The position numbers and the translations under genes are program-made. A stretch of 64,000 bases of DNA from Cryphonectria parasitica EP155 (lineage: Eukaryota > Ascomycota > Sordariomycetes > Diaporthales > Cryphonectriaceae), in the NCBI RefSeq assembly GCF_011745365.1, contig NW_024468914.1, forward strand, positions 62,001 through 126,000, in the 5' to 3' direction. The notes under the pieces were generated by a model. That model was given only the letters and a program-made list of their open reading frames with translations, was not told where the DNA came from and searched no databases. Position 1 is the stretch's first letter. Each line of letters begins with the position of its first letter. Below, one piece after another: positions 45,801 to 58,468 of this stretch.

Positions 45801-48800
45801 AATGCTAAACTACAGCGTTTGTAATTTTACTCTTCTCTTCTCGTGTCTCCATTCCTTTTGTCACCCGGACTCATGATACCCAGAATCAGTGCTGTCTATT
45901 AAATGTTGATTCAGACAGTTCTAATACCAGGATGCATTGTAATCGTTCGATTTCAAAGGCAGGCATCCCCGCCAGGTCAGGTACAACACCGGTGGTACAC
46001 ACGCATGTCCAGTTGTACAATCACAGTCACAATCACAGTCGCAGTCACAATTACAGGGCGCAAGGCATATAAACACAGGACTGTATGACTACGTGATACT
46101 ACTGTAGGCGTAAATAATTATGGTGCTATGGTACGAGGAGAAGGGAGGCCCTGGGCATTGACATGGGCCTGGACATGACGGGTGAGGAGAGGCGACCCCT
46201 GCGGGACGGCGGTCCAGGAGTGGGAACACAAGGACAACGGCGGTTCCTGGGGACTCCCTGTCCACCCTGTCATCGCGCCCCCCTCCTCCTCCTCTCCCCC
46301 CTGTCAGGAGCATTGATCAGGTGGCGTGGTAGCCCAGAGGGGCTAGTGCAACATCCAGGGGTCGGGGCACATCGAAAAAAGAGAGAGGTGCACCTGCGTT
46401 TCAGATTCCGACGAGGCCACGGCTGGTGGCGTACCTGGCGTATCTGGTTCAGGGAAGGAAACGGTCGTGGTGGTGCCTCTTGTGTCATCTTCAGGACACA
46501 CACACATTGTTAGGCATCACTGTGTTATGATTTGACTGACTCCACCAGTATCCACCCTCCTTCGATATGCTTCACTTCCCTTTTGCCAAACGTTGAAACC
46601 AGGCGCGAAGAGGGCGTGGTCTATCTGTCAGCCCTGTTTGGGATCATCATCACTAGCTACTATGGTGGTACAAGTTCGGTATACAAAGGAAAGAAGGAAG
46701 AAGAAAATTGCCAGTGATGAAAGATGATCCCGCCCCCTTGCATCCTCTGCTCTATATATGGTCTTAGTATCGAACTCATGCGAGACCTGGGAGATTACGT
46801 AGTACCAAGGTCTTTGTCTTTAGGAAACAAAAAAAGAAAGAAAAGAAGAAAAATCCAGGTCGTGCGGCATGCGACCGACCGACCCTCTACCAACCAACCG
46901 TCATCAAATCGGCGTCTCATCTCATGGTACTCATCTCTCTCATCCCCTGCCCCCTTCAGGCCGGACCAATAGCCGCAAGACGGACGCTAGCATCCAGGAG
47001 GAAGACCCTTCTCGAAGAGCGCAAGGGTTGCATCACGGCTGATGTGCGCCAACAGCAGCCGACCGAGCCTCTCTCTCTGTGCCCGTTCCGGATCAGACAG
47101 CCAGACAGTTCGTAGGGTCCCACACACAACCTAACCACCCTTCCAACGAAAGACTCGCATCCACTCCTTGCAATTGGACCAGCCTCAACATCTACCTTGT
47201 CAGCTTCCCTTTAGGATCCATTTTGGCTTCACCTTCAGCGCTGGCTGATTGGAATCTGATCCATATATTTTGATTGCCAGCGCCCGGAACGAGACTCTCG
47301 GTATGAGCTGCACGCAGATCACCTCCTCCTGTAGCTTGTTGTCGTTGGCGCGTTGTGGCCTCGTAAAGCTCACAGGCTCGGTCTGGGGATGTTCCCGGTG
47401 GTTGTGAGATTCTCCTGATAGGCACCCTGCCCTGTGTTTGAGAATATTGCCCAGGCCTCTGGAGGTGGTGTCGGGGAAAGCCCTCTGACTGGCCACGATG
47501 CTCACTACGGAGATAGGAACAGATACCTGTGTATGTACCACAGTACCTCGATCATACCGTGGTAGTGCAGATCCAAACAACTCCCTGCTCTTTCCCTTTT
47601 CTGGGAAGAAAACTCAAAATTATCTCGGATATTCATAGCGAAAGTATGATCTCGACAACGGCAAGCTGAAAAGTCTATCGTTTTCCGGCTATCCGCTCCT
47701 TGAGTGCCGATACGCTCGGAATTGGGCGAACACCTGGAGCTTGCGCTTCGCAAGATACGTGCGACACCTCTGGGCATACACAATATTTTGAACCCGACGA
47801 AATGGCTACCGTAAGAAGATGAACGGCCGTCGTAGCCTTGTCCGATCATCTCAGGTTGTCGCGTTGTAACCCCCGCTTGGACGTGTCTCGCTCGGACGCG
47901 CTCGACCGTTTTGGGAAAATCATTGCCGGCTTGCGCCAACTCCCTTGCTTGGCTGTCCAATGCTGGTCTGGTCGTGCGAGCACAGCACAGCACCCCAGCT
48001 TCACGTCCCTCAACTGATTTTCTACTTCAGTACACGACTGCCCGGGGCGAGCAGGTCCACACCCCGCGAGGCGATGACGTCGAGCTCGACAATATGAGCT
48101 CACTACAGGCGAGATTCCCGAGGATCTACTCTCTGTTTGCATGGCTTCAAAAGAGAACCATGCATTGGCAATATAACAGCTAATATGCCACTGGCGGTCC
48201 CTCAAATCGAAACCGAGGCGCCAACTCAGACTCCGGGAACTGCGAAGGCGGGAAAGAGGGTCCAGCAAGGCAAGACATGGACATGCTGCGAGATTTCGAG
48301 GCCAAATACCTGAGCCAGGTACCTTAATACCTTCACAGCCCTCGTCCTTGGCTGGATGACACGGTTACGACGCTTGCGTCGGGTGTCTTTCGTCCCCCAT
48401 TCTGGCCTGTGCTCCGCAGGGATAATGAGGAAGTTGGCTGGGGCTGGGCTGGCGAACAAGAGGCACTATGTTTGCATTGTCTGCTCCGTGGTTCGTCCTC
48501 ATTGCCTCTCTGGCCCTTGTACACCCCTCAGAGACAACCAACCAACCCTCTGTAAGGAGAAAATTGAAGAGGTGCAGTTATCCCAAACGCTGTCGACCCC
48601 ACTGGCGGCACGATAAAAATAGAGGCTCCCACTTTGCTTCCCGCAGGCCCTACTTGGCCTACAAGCGCCTACTCTCTGGGACCTGCACTAGTCAGGAACG
48701 AGGCCACAACCGCTCAGCCGGGTCGGGTGGTTGACTGGCACGACTGGTTGGCTCAGTGGTACCAAAGTACCTGGCGCTCTCAATGGACATTTAGCTAGTG

Positions 48801-49336
48801 ACTGGGACAGCGCGGTGGACCCCTCCGCACCAACTAACGCCAAGAGGCAGCTCAAGCGGGCTGTCGGGCCCGGGAGTGCCGGGCAATTCACCTTGCGACA
48901 AACAACATCAGCCGACCCAGAGGAGAGCTCGCAATATCGGCTTTTACGTTGTCCTCCACGATCCCCGCTGAATGTTGGGATGGCGGCGATGACGACGACG
49001 ACGACGACAACACAGGGGCAGGGGGGAGGGTCTCATGGCGTGATGAACCAGGGCCGGTCACGGCCAGATCTGGCATACATTCATCGCAGTGCGCCCCCAG
49101 ATACGATATGGCTTACGTGCAGGGGCGGAACGTGGTCATGGTGGGTACAGAGGCGTCATTATTTTTACGACTCTCCGGTAATTGAAAGCAACGCACGGAC
49201 GAGCATCGATCTGAGATACGGCTTAGTCGAGGACACTGTGAGAAAGGCACTGTCCCGTCTTGACAAGATTGTATCTCAAAACAAAAACAAAATATTAAGC
49301 CTTGTTTGAGGGTCTTTTCTTTCTCCCTCCCCCTTC

Positions 49337-49362
49337 TTTTTTTTTTTTTTTTTTTTTTTTTT
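49337..49362 (+). repeat. T26 homopolymer
   Basis: 26 consecutive T. It could be the reverse-strand poly(A) of an old retrotransposed insertion or simple slippage; no coding remnant is attached. Confidence 0.9.
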
Positions 49363-49842
49363 GGCTTTGGCCCCCATCCCCTTTGCGCCTCGACTGGACT
49401 TGCAGCAGCCGTGCCGCGCGGGGTCCAAGGTTGCGAATGGTCAAATCTTGGCCTATCCCATTACTCCTTGGGTTTCCTTTGTCTTCCCCTGCCCCCTGGA
49501 CGACCAACCAAGCAGGCCTTGACTGTTTGGCCTCTCTGCCCGGAATACTGATAACCACCTTGCCAAGTTTCAGGGTTGTGCCACCTGAACCTTCCCTCTC
49601 CTTTCTACCCAAAGCTTGACCGCTCAACTCTTTGTCATCTTACTCCAAGCCCTAAGTCGGCCGATCAACAGACCTCAGCGGAGGCAGGGTCCGCATGATC
49701 AGCAATCGCACATATGGAAAGGTAGATGATCGCCGGCTCCCAGCTCGCAAGACCAAAATCCCTTCCAACCCCTCCTTGGTAACCTCGTCGCAGGCTTTGA
49801 TTTGCACGGCAGTTTTGCAAGAAAGGGAATAATAAGGACAAG

Positions 49843-49847
<5 letters not shown>

Positions 49848-49876
<29 letters not shown>
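49848..49876 (+). repeat. A29 homopolymer
   Basis: 29 consecutive A, followed by GAAGAAAAAAG. It lies 486 bp after the T26 tract in inverted sense. Confidence 0.9.
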
Positions 49877-49887
<11 letters not shown>

Positions 49888-51928
49888 TGATCAGAGAGAG
49901 AAAAATCCTGGCCGGAAGATTACCCATGCAGCCCATGGTGGCTGGGATCTTCGGATCTTCTTAATTTCCTTCCGCCCGGGGGGAGCAATTAGAGCTTGCT
50001 TAGGGGGAGGCCAGCCTGGTGGCTAGCGCTCACCAGCACGTGCCCGCGGTCAAGTAGCGCCAATCAACACGAGACGGTGACATCTGTCAACTGGCACGCT
50101 GAGTCAAGTTGACCCTTTTTTTCCTTCTTTTTTCTTTCTTGTTTTACCCTCTTTACAGGTGACCCCGGGCTGTATCTCAACAAGTTCCTGCGCAATGGAG
50201 CCTGGTCTTGTCACGCACGGACACAACATCAGCACCAGCAGCGCGGACGCATTCAGCTCCTGTCGGCGTTGACATGGGACCTCCAGGTCTGCTTCCTCGG
50301 AGGCCGCCACAGCTGTGACTTGTTTCACACGATAGTAAATATGAAAAAAGACTTCCGTGACCGGCCCTCGGTAGGCCGAGCGGGTGGTGGCTGAGGTTGT
50401 TCATGCGTGGGCGGTCAGCTGAATGCGGGTTGAGCTTCAGCCAGTGTCCACTGAAACGTGTCCCTAGAATATTGTTGTTTAATGCAGCATCGTCTTCTGG
50501 TAAGGCATAAGCTTATCTGATCTTTTCTTCATGCCCTTCTCTCTATTTTCCTCTTTGTTCCCTCCTTCCTTTTTCTTCCTACATTATCCGCCCTGCAGTC
50601 GTGCACGTGAACGATGAATGACTATCTCGCCGTCCAGAAGCCGCTCTGCCTTGTCGTGACACGCTGCTCCGCATCTGGCAGAGAGCCTCGATTTACACTG
50701 CAGATCAAGAGGCTGAAAGGGAACCATGGACGGTTTCATGTGAACGAGACGAACCTCCATAGCATTCTGTATTATACCATAGTATGCCACGGATGAAGTT
50801 GGCTCCTTTTCAAGGGGTTTGAGCCCCAGCCTTCTTGATATGTGTCCAAATTGGTGATGTAGACATGGCACTTTTGCGAGAGAACAGGGCAAGGAGTTCA
50901 GTGGTCGGTTCAGAGCTTGACAACAACATCAACAAGGCATCATCGGTCACTCTCACAGAACGAACTGATTGCAATTGGAATGGCTTAGAACGAGCTGGGT
51001 AAGTAAGTATGTACTTAGAAGTAAGTACGAATAGTGCCCAGATGAGCATAGCCAATCCCATGACCGCAATTGAAACGCGTATCACGACTATAACAACACG
51101 ACACCCATTTGGGAACACCATCTGGGCAGAGCAATTAATATTGTAATACTACCCTCACACAAGAAAAGACCTCAGAGAGGTCTCACCTTTACAAAAGGCC
51201 AGCATACGTGACTGCATTTCGTACGTTTTTGACGATGCACTTCTAGAACCATGGCAGCGTGCTTTGTCAATCCGTCAGTAAGTGATCATTTAGTCTGTTG
51301 GCCGGGTCAAACGTTACTCAAGCCGCAGAGATCACTTCTGAGCAAAGTTGGCCCCATCCTTCTACACCATAGTATACGAGGAACACACGCATGCCAAGAA
51401 GAAAGAGAAAGAAAGAAGGGATGAAAAGAATTGACCTACAGTAGCAGCTCAAACCATCAACTCGACAAAAACATGTGCACAGCAATATCAGACAGACAGC
51501 CAGCCAGCCACCACACCCAACCCCCTGGAACTTCGAGACGCCGCAACAAGCGCCCAGAGCCAGAAAGGAAAAAAGGGAAAGGGGGGAAAAGAAAAAGGCA
51601 GGGGAAAGGGGAGGGGGCTATGGGTGAGCCAGCCACATCACGCCACGCCGCAAATTGCAAGTGCGCACGGCGAGTGAGCCGTACCGTACATTCTGTACAT
51701 GCATGCCCACCGGCGCTTCGGCATAAGTTTTAAGGTGCGCATGCATGCAGTATGTATTATGCAGGGTTCGTCCGAAATCTCTCCTCGTCTCGCCACAACG
51801 ATCGGCTGCATGCTTTACCTGCAGGTCATGGGCCCCTGCCTTGCCGCGCCGGAGAGCGATCATCCTGCTGGATCGTCTTTCGATAATCTGGGCCGTAGAA
51901 GAAAGGGAAGAAGGAAGAAGGGAGGGGC

Positions 51929-51954
51929 AAAAAAAAAAAAAAAAAAAAAAAAAA
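51929..51954 (+). repeat. A26 homopolymer
   Basis: 26 consecutive A within a purine-rich stretch (51896-51990). Confidence 0.9.
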
Positions 51955-53565
51955 GGAGAGAAACAGGAGAAACAGAAGAAAACTTCAAGGTAGAAGGGGG
52001 CGGTGGTGCGGGCTGGCTCAGTTGGCCGCCACGAACCAGCGTATAAACTGTCCAGTGATGTGTATTATCTACTGATCAATGTCAGCCAGACCAATACGTA
52101 ACTTGCCCGGGGTACGCGTCTGTTCTCTCGTTGGGAAAGGGGGGATCGAGCACGGCAGATGTCAATCTCACACCTCGCTCGCTTATGAGGGCAGGCGCTC
52201 GTGGCACGAGTCGATCTGATCCCACGAGCGCCACAGTGACATCGGTGTAGCAATGGATTGTCTCCTTCGGGATGAGAGGATCGTCGCACGCGCGGCTTGA
52301 GCGAGGTGTGCGGATTCAGGCTCAGTGCGCTTGAGCTGAAACCTGCTGCTGTATGGCGCATGGGGCTTTCATGTTGAGTTATAATATCTGAGTACTTAAT
52401 CTGTCTGGATCAGAAGTGGAAATCCTTTCGTTGTGAATCCTTTAAATATTGAGACGGGTAGAGTTCAAGGCAGCAATGGAAGTACAGAAATAGTCCCTCC
52501 ACACACCCTTGACTCTGGCAAAGAAGTTGGCCGGTCTTATTCAAAGGGTTTGGTGGCTGCGGCCATTTCTTACTTGATATCAATCAATGTGTTGTCATGG
52601 GTGAAAGATAGGACTTGGGAGATGACTCCCTAATTACGTTACAGCTGTAAGGTTCATGCCAGAACCACTTCACCCATAATACAATACTTCTAAACATAAT
52701 GCATGGATTGTGCTTCATTGAGCATTCGCAGCAGATCCACTTGAAAGTAAAAAGGTAACATAATAAGGTAGCCGAGAAGCCTGGACCGCAAGAAGGGCAG
52801 TGACAAGTCTGAGATCAGCACTCTCTCCATCTTAAGCTTGGATGCCCACCAATGGGTCTAGTGAGAAGTGAAATCTGAGAGTACATGCTCATAAGAGTAG
52901 CACAAGACAATTCAAAATGTTTCTTGTTACATTGCCAGTGGAGACAGAGGATGAGGCCACAAAAATTCGCGAGGTTGATGTACATGGACTATGTCACTCT
53001 CAAGGTTTATTATCTATTAATTGATCTTAGCCTCTATGGACTATTTAATTGAGCTTGGTTGCCTGTCTCTCCAATCTTTATGTATCAGATTAGGAAAGCA
53101 AGCATACTTGGAACACCAAGGGACAAAGGGACTGTGCAGAAAATCAAGCATTGACGATTAGAACAACATAACAGAGCTTTCCACTTCGGATCAAGAAATA
53201 GTAACAACGATACGCTTTAGGATCGTGTCATATGCACATAAATACAATGCAAGCTCAATGGAATTGGATAAAAGTATTGGCACAAAGGAAAACGTACATC
53301 GTATCATTGATTTTCCAGTCGAGACATTGGAATGACACAAAGATTGAGTTCAGGCTTAGGACAAGCCTATGAATCAATCATTTCGCTTGATTCTCTAGAG
53401 AAGCTTCTATTCTCTGTCCTTGAATATCTCACTATTATGAAGAGGCCTTCCTAAAGCTGCTTTTAACAAATTATTGAATATTATACCATATATGACGAGT
53501 ACACATGAGCATTTGTGAATTGCAAATGACCAAAGCGATTCCTAAGCACCTAAGCAACTAAATAC

Positions 53566-53582
53566 AAAAAAAAAAAAAAAAA
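53566..53582 (+). repeat. A17 homopolymer
   Basis: 17 consecutive A at the right part of the AT-rich patch. Confidence 0.9.
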
Positions 53583-54610
53583 GCGTTCTACCATTCTGGT
53601 AGGGGTATAGTAGTACTTGAAGTTCCAAACCAATGATATAAGCAGTAGGCTCTTTATCGTGGCAACCTTAGAAACTCTACTCAAAGTCAATCTCAATATC
53701 TATGAACTTGCTTCCTACTATACCCTCAACTGTTAACTTTATCTCCTGTCACGAGATGTTTTGTGTCTCTATAGTTCCTATGTTGGTTGACCTCTTATCC
53801 TTTCCAATGCAATATCACCCAAGCCATCCATTGTCTTCGCCTTCTGGCTTCATCGGGGCTATACCTCTCCCGCATTTCCAAGGCTGGTGCCGAGCCAAGC
53901 CCGTGAGGCTCCTGTCCTGGCCAACAACCAGCCAGTCAACCACAACTACAACAACAGCAATCTTGTTTCTCTCTGTCCCGTAAGGTCTGCCAACGAGTTA
54001 CAGGGGGGGCGTGTGGAACCTCGTCAGAACGAAGACTGGACATATTTCAAGCCCACATGCAGCAGTCTACGTAACGTATCGATGCTGCTTCAGCTGCCCA
54101 TCGAAGATATCAAGCATGACGGCTATATCAACTTCGAGGCTGCTGGCGTCGATAAGGAGTCTGCAAAGAAGGACCACGTCCTGCTCCACGCGCTTCCGCC
54201 GCTGGTACCCAAGGCATATAAAGCTCACAGGAAACGACCCTAGCGGTTCAGAGCCAGGGTGGAATAATGTTGGTGGAGCATTACGTATATGAGTAGGAGT
54301 ATGATGCTCAAATCGTACGATGATGATGATTTAGAGAATGGCAGGATGGGAATCCAATGTGGTAGAAATTGATACTCTCCTCATTCTCCAGTCTGCGACA
54401 GCATAGCTACCTACAAAGTAGTTATGTAGAGCCATTCTCTCATTTCTCCTGCACATCACATGTTGGATCACATGATGACTGAGCAGAGGGTCCTCCCCAA
54501 ACCAAGACGGTATGCTCATCGCGCAACCCTCGTCGATAATCATGGCATAATCATCTTCATCAGGGTCGCTGTAATGGCGATGCGCACACGGGAAATACCT
54601 ATCCACGTGG

Positions 54611-55036
54611 TCATGACTCTTGCGCTGCATGGTGATATATCAGCCCTGTCCATCTGTGACAGAAAAGCTTATCAAATGAGGGCATAATACTCGCACGCTT
54701 AAATCCATGGTGAGGCTTAGGCTCAGGTCCATTGTGATATTCGTGCTTGTGTCCCTTTTTATGCTCGTGTCCGTGCCCGTGTTCATGCCCGTGTTCATGT
54801 TTATGTTCATGCCCATGCTGATGCTGATGCTCACGATCGTGATGATGTTTGCCCTCAGCGTGATGGTAAGATCCGTTCCAGTGATGATGGCCGTGGGCGC
54901 CAGAGTCCAGAACCACATGGGCTGGGACAGCTGGAGTGCCCTCAAGCCCGTCCTCGCAGGCTGCAGTGTCGCCGATGGGACTGGCCGAAGCCGCACCCAG
55001 GAGCAAAAGGCCCATCAGAGTCAGCTTCATTGTCAT
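54611..55036 (-). CDS. Histidine-rich small secreted protein
   Basis: A single open frame of 141 codons. ATG at 55036 or, two codons in, at 55030 (MKLTLMGLLLLGAASASP), which reads as a clean signal peptide. Residues about 48-115 contain roughly 26 histidines, mostly as alternating His-Glu, His-Gly and His-Lys pairs (HGHEHKHEHGHEHGHGHEHK). There are two cysteines in the mature part (ACEDG and LFCHRW). Alternating His would bind Zn2+, Ni2+ or Cu2+. No family is recognised. An alternative is that a splice donor (GTGCGAGT after HHGFK) removes the last ~30 codons. The isolated position in a gene-poor region and the secretion signal suggest an accessory or niche function; this is inference. Confidence 0.6.
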   Translation of the reverse strand: MTMKLTLMGLLLLGAASASPIGDTAACEDGLEGTPAVPAHVVLDSGAHGHHHWNGSYHHAEGKHHHDREHQHQHGHEHKHEHGHEHGHGHEHKKGHKHEYHNGPEPKPHHGFKRASIMPSFDKLFCHRWTGLIYHHAAQES

Positions 55037-57113
55037 CCAATGTCGATAGCGCTGAACAGGAGATATGTATGATGGGGTGTGTAGAGTGGACTACAAAGTT
55101 TGTTCAGGAGTGAGGCATCAGATCTGAGAATTGCTGTGCCTTGCCTCTTATATATGTATATATATTTGTCTGGCCCTTGAGCCCTCAGAATGTGCTCACT
55201 CTAACGAGTTGAGCTTGATCATTAATGGATCATGTGCAACATCCTCATCGAACAATGTATACTCTTCTCGCTTGCGCATATGTCTGTGGTCCCTAGACCA
55301 ATGGCTCGAAATGACTCCACGATATATGTCTCGGGGTCTGGACATACCTGGCGACGACAGCAGTGATGGGGATGAAGTCAGCCTTTCCGAATGGGGGAGG
55401 ACAAAGGTCACCTGTGTTGATACACAAGGTCTACAGTGTTAGGCAAAGGCGGACCACACCGACTTCATTAAGCGAACCGGCTATTCCTCCCGAAACTTTG
55501 TGGTGAATTGTTCATTCCACCTGTTCGGTCCGCTTTGCAGGAGTCAGTCATACTGCCTTCGGCTTATTCCTCTTTTCCTAAAGTCAACAGATTATCCGTT
55601 CAACACCGTCGTGTTCAGACAGTCATTGTGGGGGGGGGGGGGGGCAAGTATGTTCATGAAATGTCGACATCTAATTACGGACGTAGATGAACGTCGGTAG
55701 CAAGCAGAATCAGCTTTGGTTGCACCGTAAGAGAAGACACAAACAATAGAAAATTTCCAGCGTTCACTGTCTTGGAATCGAGGCCTCGGCGCCTCCAGGG
55801 CTACCACCGGCGTTGCATGTGGGTATACGCAGTGATATCTATTGACATCACGACCAGTGACGGTGATATATTAATCAAATACATGGACTGTGGCTTTTCA
55901 ATGACTTCCTTTGCGGATTGGGACTGCCAGCTAGGCCTAAAGTCTTGAATACTGCTACAATACCGAGATGGACTTTTATGCCCACTCAACATTTTCATTC
56001 TGGTTCGCTTCAGGCCGTACTTGAACTCATCAGAAATATGATCAGAGGTGACCTTGAGATGTAGATATCTTGAAGTGGGCTGGCGGTGACCTGGAAATAC
56101 TACCTGGATTGAACAAACAAGACGCGAGTCCAAATGTTTCGAGTGTCTCAAAATGACAAGTTGATTTCGGAGTACTCGACTGCTAGGACAGCGGCTGAAG
56201 AATTGACAGGATCAAACGAGTAGAGGTAGTATTTGCTTTTTTCCTCTTCTTCTCTTCTCTTCTATTTGTAACACTTCTTTTTTTGCTCGGTAAAGAAATG
56301 GTGGACCCCGGGGGCGGGGAGGGATTGATGGAGAAGAGGAGTGTTGTCAACACAAAGGCAAATTTCCCCATCTTTCTTCCTAAGTAAGAATCAACTTCCT
56401 ACATGAATGGATTGTGATAAAGATCAAACAATTCACTAAGCTGTTCGAATTCTTCCATCACCCCTTCCCCCAATCACGAGTTTCGAAACGATCATTGTGG
56501 ATGCGCACTCCCCTCCCCAGTCCGCACGCGTTTCAAGACGGTCGTCCGCCCCGTGCGCACGCTCGAGTGTCACAGCCCCTGCAGTCAGTGTCTCAAAACC
56601 CCAGACAATAGCACGATTTCCGTCGCCACAACCATTTTGTGAGCCAACCCGTCTACATGATGTGGTGCGCAGGCGGTACCAGCAGCAGCACATCCACCTC
56701 AACGGGCTAGATGGGGCGCTATACATGCAAGGAGGATTTGACTCCTGGGGAGTTTAAGGAGCTGCTTCAGTAGTTTGCCACGTGCCAAACAAAAGACCAT
56801 GCGTATATTTGTACTGTTTATATGATTGAGGAGGCCTTGCTCGGACGTGTCTGTACACCAAGATCTGCTCGTCCCAACTTACAACTTTCCCCCTAAATTT
56901 CAAACCAGTATAGGAGGTGTTCACTTAATTCTTTGCATCTCGTGAGGTCGCTCTTCTTTGCACAATTTCCTTCTGGGCTTTGCCTAAAGCCGTTGGTTAT
57001 ATCGATCTGAACTTCAACATCGACGAGCAGGTGCAAGTCGAAACCGACGTATTCTTTACCCATCATCCTCATCACTACCACCACGAACGAGAACCACCTC
57101 TCAAAAAGAGAAA
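55037..57113. other. 2 kb gene-free region
   Basis: Lies between the His-rich gene and the next plus-strand gene. A G15 run occurs at 55630-55644. Short ORFs on both strands carry no recognisable motif. Confidence 0.4.
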
Positions 57114-58468
57114 ATGTCCTCCCCAAACACAGCCACTCGCCCAAAATCCCCCACCACCTCCTCGTCCTCCCACAAATCCCGCCGTGGCCGCGGCGGCCCA
57201 GGTGGACCCGTACCAGTAACAAGGACCAGCCCCACTGCCAACGGCCTCAACATCGACATGTCCAACTTACGCATCAACAACGACGTAGCCTCAGTAGCGG
57301 CCTACTCGTCAGCAGGCACGGGTGTGACCAACGCCAGCACCAACAACACGACGAGCAGCAGTCGGCGGAGGCGCAGGAGGAGGAACAACAACAACAACAA
57401 CAATAAAGGAGGAGCAGCGAACGCAAACGCAATCGCGGCGGTGGAAGCAGGGGGGACAGGGTTCGGCAGGATACCGCCTGTGCCGAGTAGGGGAGGAGGA
57501 AGAGCGGGCGGGCAGAAGCCGGCCAAGCTGCAGATCGGGCTGGACCTGAACGTGGACCTGGAACTGAAGGCCAAGATTGGGGGGGATCTCACGCTGAGCC
57601 TCGTGTAAGTGGCTGTCTTTTTTAACTTCTTTTCCTCCTCCTCCTCCTCCTCCTCCCCCCGAACTGTATTTCCCCTTTCACGTACACACAACCTTCTTTC
57701 TTCCTCTTCCCGGGGCGCAGGCTGACCGAGAGGAATGACATGTGGGTTACGGTGAGTAAAGGAGTTGAGAGAAAAGTATGTTGAAGAAGCATACAAAGAC
57801 GAATAAACAGAAAGAAAAAGAAAAAAAGAGAAATTCAAACAAGAAGACGAGAAAAACCAGAGACCAACCATTCTTTTCTCATTCCGTTCCGGAACCCTAA
57901 TAGGCTCGAAGAAAAACCTAAACCACGAAGCTGCCCGGAGCTGCCGTGCCCGGGCGAGGGCGAGGAGCTGGACACGGAGCTGTTCTACATACGCGTGGGC
58001 AGGCTGCGGTTCAGCAGGCGGTGGATTGACCCGGACGCCGTGCTGCGGGGACAGGTGTTTTTGACGGGGCTGTCAGCGCTGGTGCTGGTGGGGATTGGGT
58101 TTGTGGCGGGTTGGTTGGTTGGGTCGCGGGCTGGGACTGCTGGCGGCGTGGTGGTGGACAGCGGACGATGGTGGGACAACATGCAGATGGGAAGCAGCGT
58201 GGTTGTGTCGTCTGACGGGCCTGGATTGTTAGCGGATGGAGAGTTGGGGGTTGGTGTGGTGCCATTGTCGTCGTCGTCATCGTCGTCGTCGTCTTGGTCC
58301 AGCCATTCCTGGATTGGTAATGATGATAATGATGACAATGGTGATGGCGTCGTCGTGGTAGGTGGCGGGTGGTGTGGTGGCCTTGGTGATGATGGTTGTG
58401 GTCAAGCTTACGGCGTGGACCCGGTTTCTACAGCACTGAGGAAGAAGAATTCTTCTTTTCTGTATTGA
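57114..58468 (+). CDS. Unrecognised single-pass membrane protein with low-complexity N-terminus
   Basis: Best in-phase model: exons 57114-57604, 57721-57741 and 57904-58468, 358 aa. Introns are GTAAGT...GCGCAG and GTGGGT...AATAG. The second donor could instead be GTGAGT at 57752, but that breaks the phase with exon 3. The N-terminal 120 residues are Ser/Arg/Asn-rich (an R7-N7 stretch). Then comes an amphipathic alternating block, LQIGLDLNVDLELKAKIGGD, that looks like conserved beta structure. Exon 3 gives a Cys/Glu/Pro-rich linker, RVGRLRFSRRWIDPD, a membrane helix (FLTGLSALVLVGIGFVAGWL), and a Ser-, Asp- and Gly-rich tail. I do not recognise the family. Confidence in the exon joins is moderate. 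Confidence 0.55.

Larger units (their letters stand above)
45801..54610. other. 8.8 kb gene desert
   Basis: No convincing coding gene on either strand. It contains CACAGT/CACAAT-type short repeats (46021-46057), GTACC-type motifs (48317-48332, 48768-48781), four A/T homopolymers (49337-49362, 49848-49876, 51929-51954, 53566-53582) and an AT-rich, CpG-poor patch (about 52380-53700). A 118-codon open frame at 53887-54243 has mixed composition but no recognised motif. Confidence 0.5.

Noticed and set aside
48731..49309. 192-codon plus ORF in the gene desert
   Set aside because: Mixed composition with a poly-Thr run from a repeat, no motif, no splice partners; probably chance.
53702..54243. Two plus-strand ORFs (93 and 118 codons)
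   Set aside because: The second has fairly protein-like composition, but no motif, no start context and no joinable exon was found. Kept only as a remark in the gene-desert entry.
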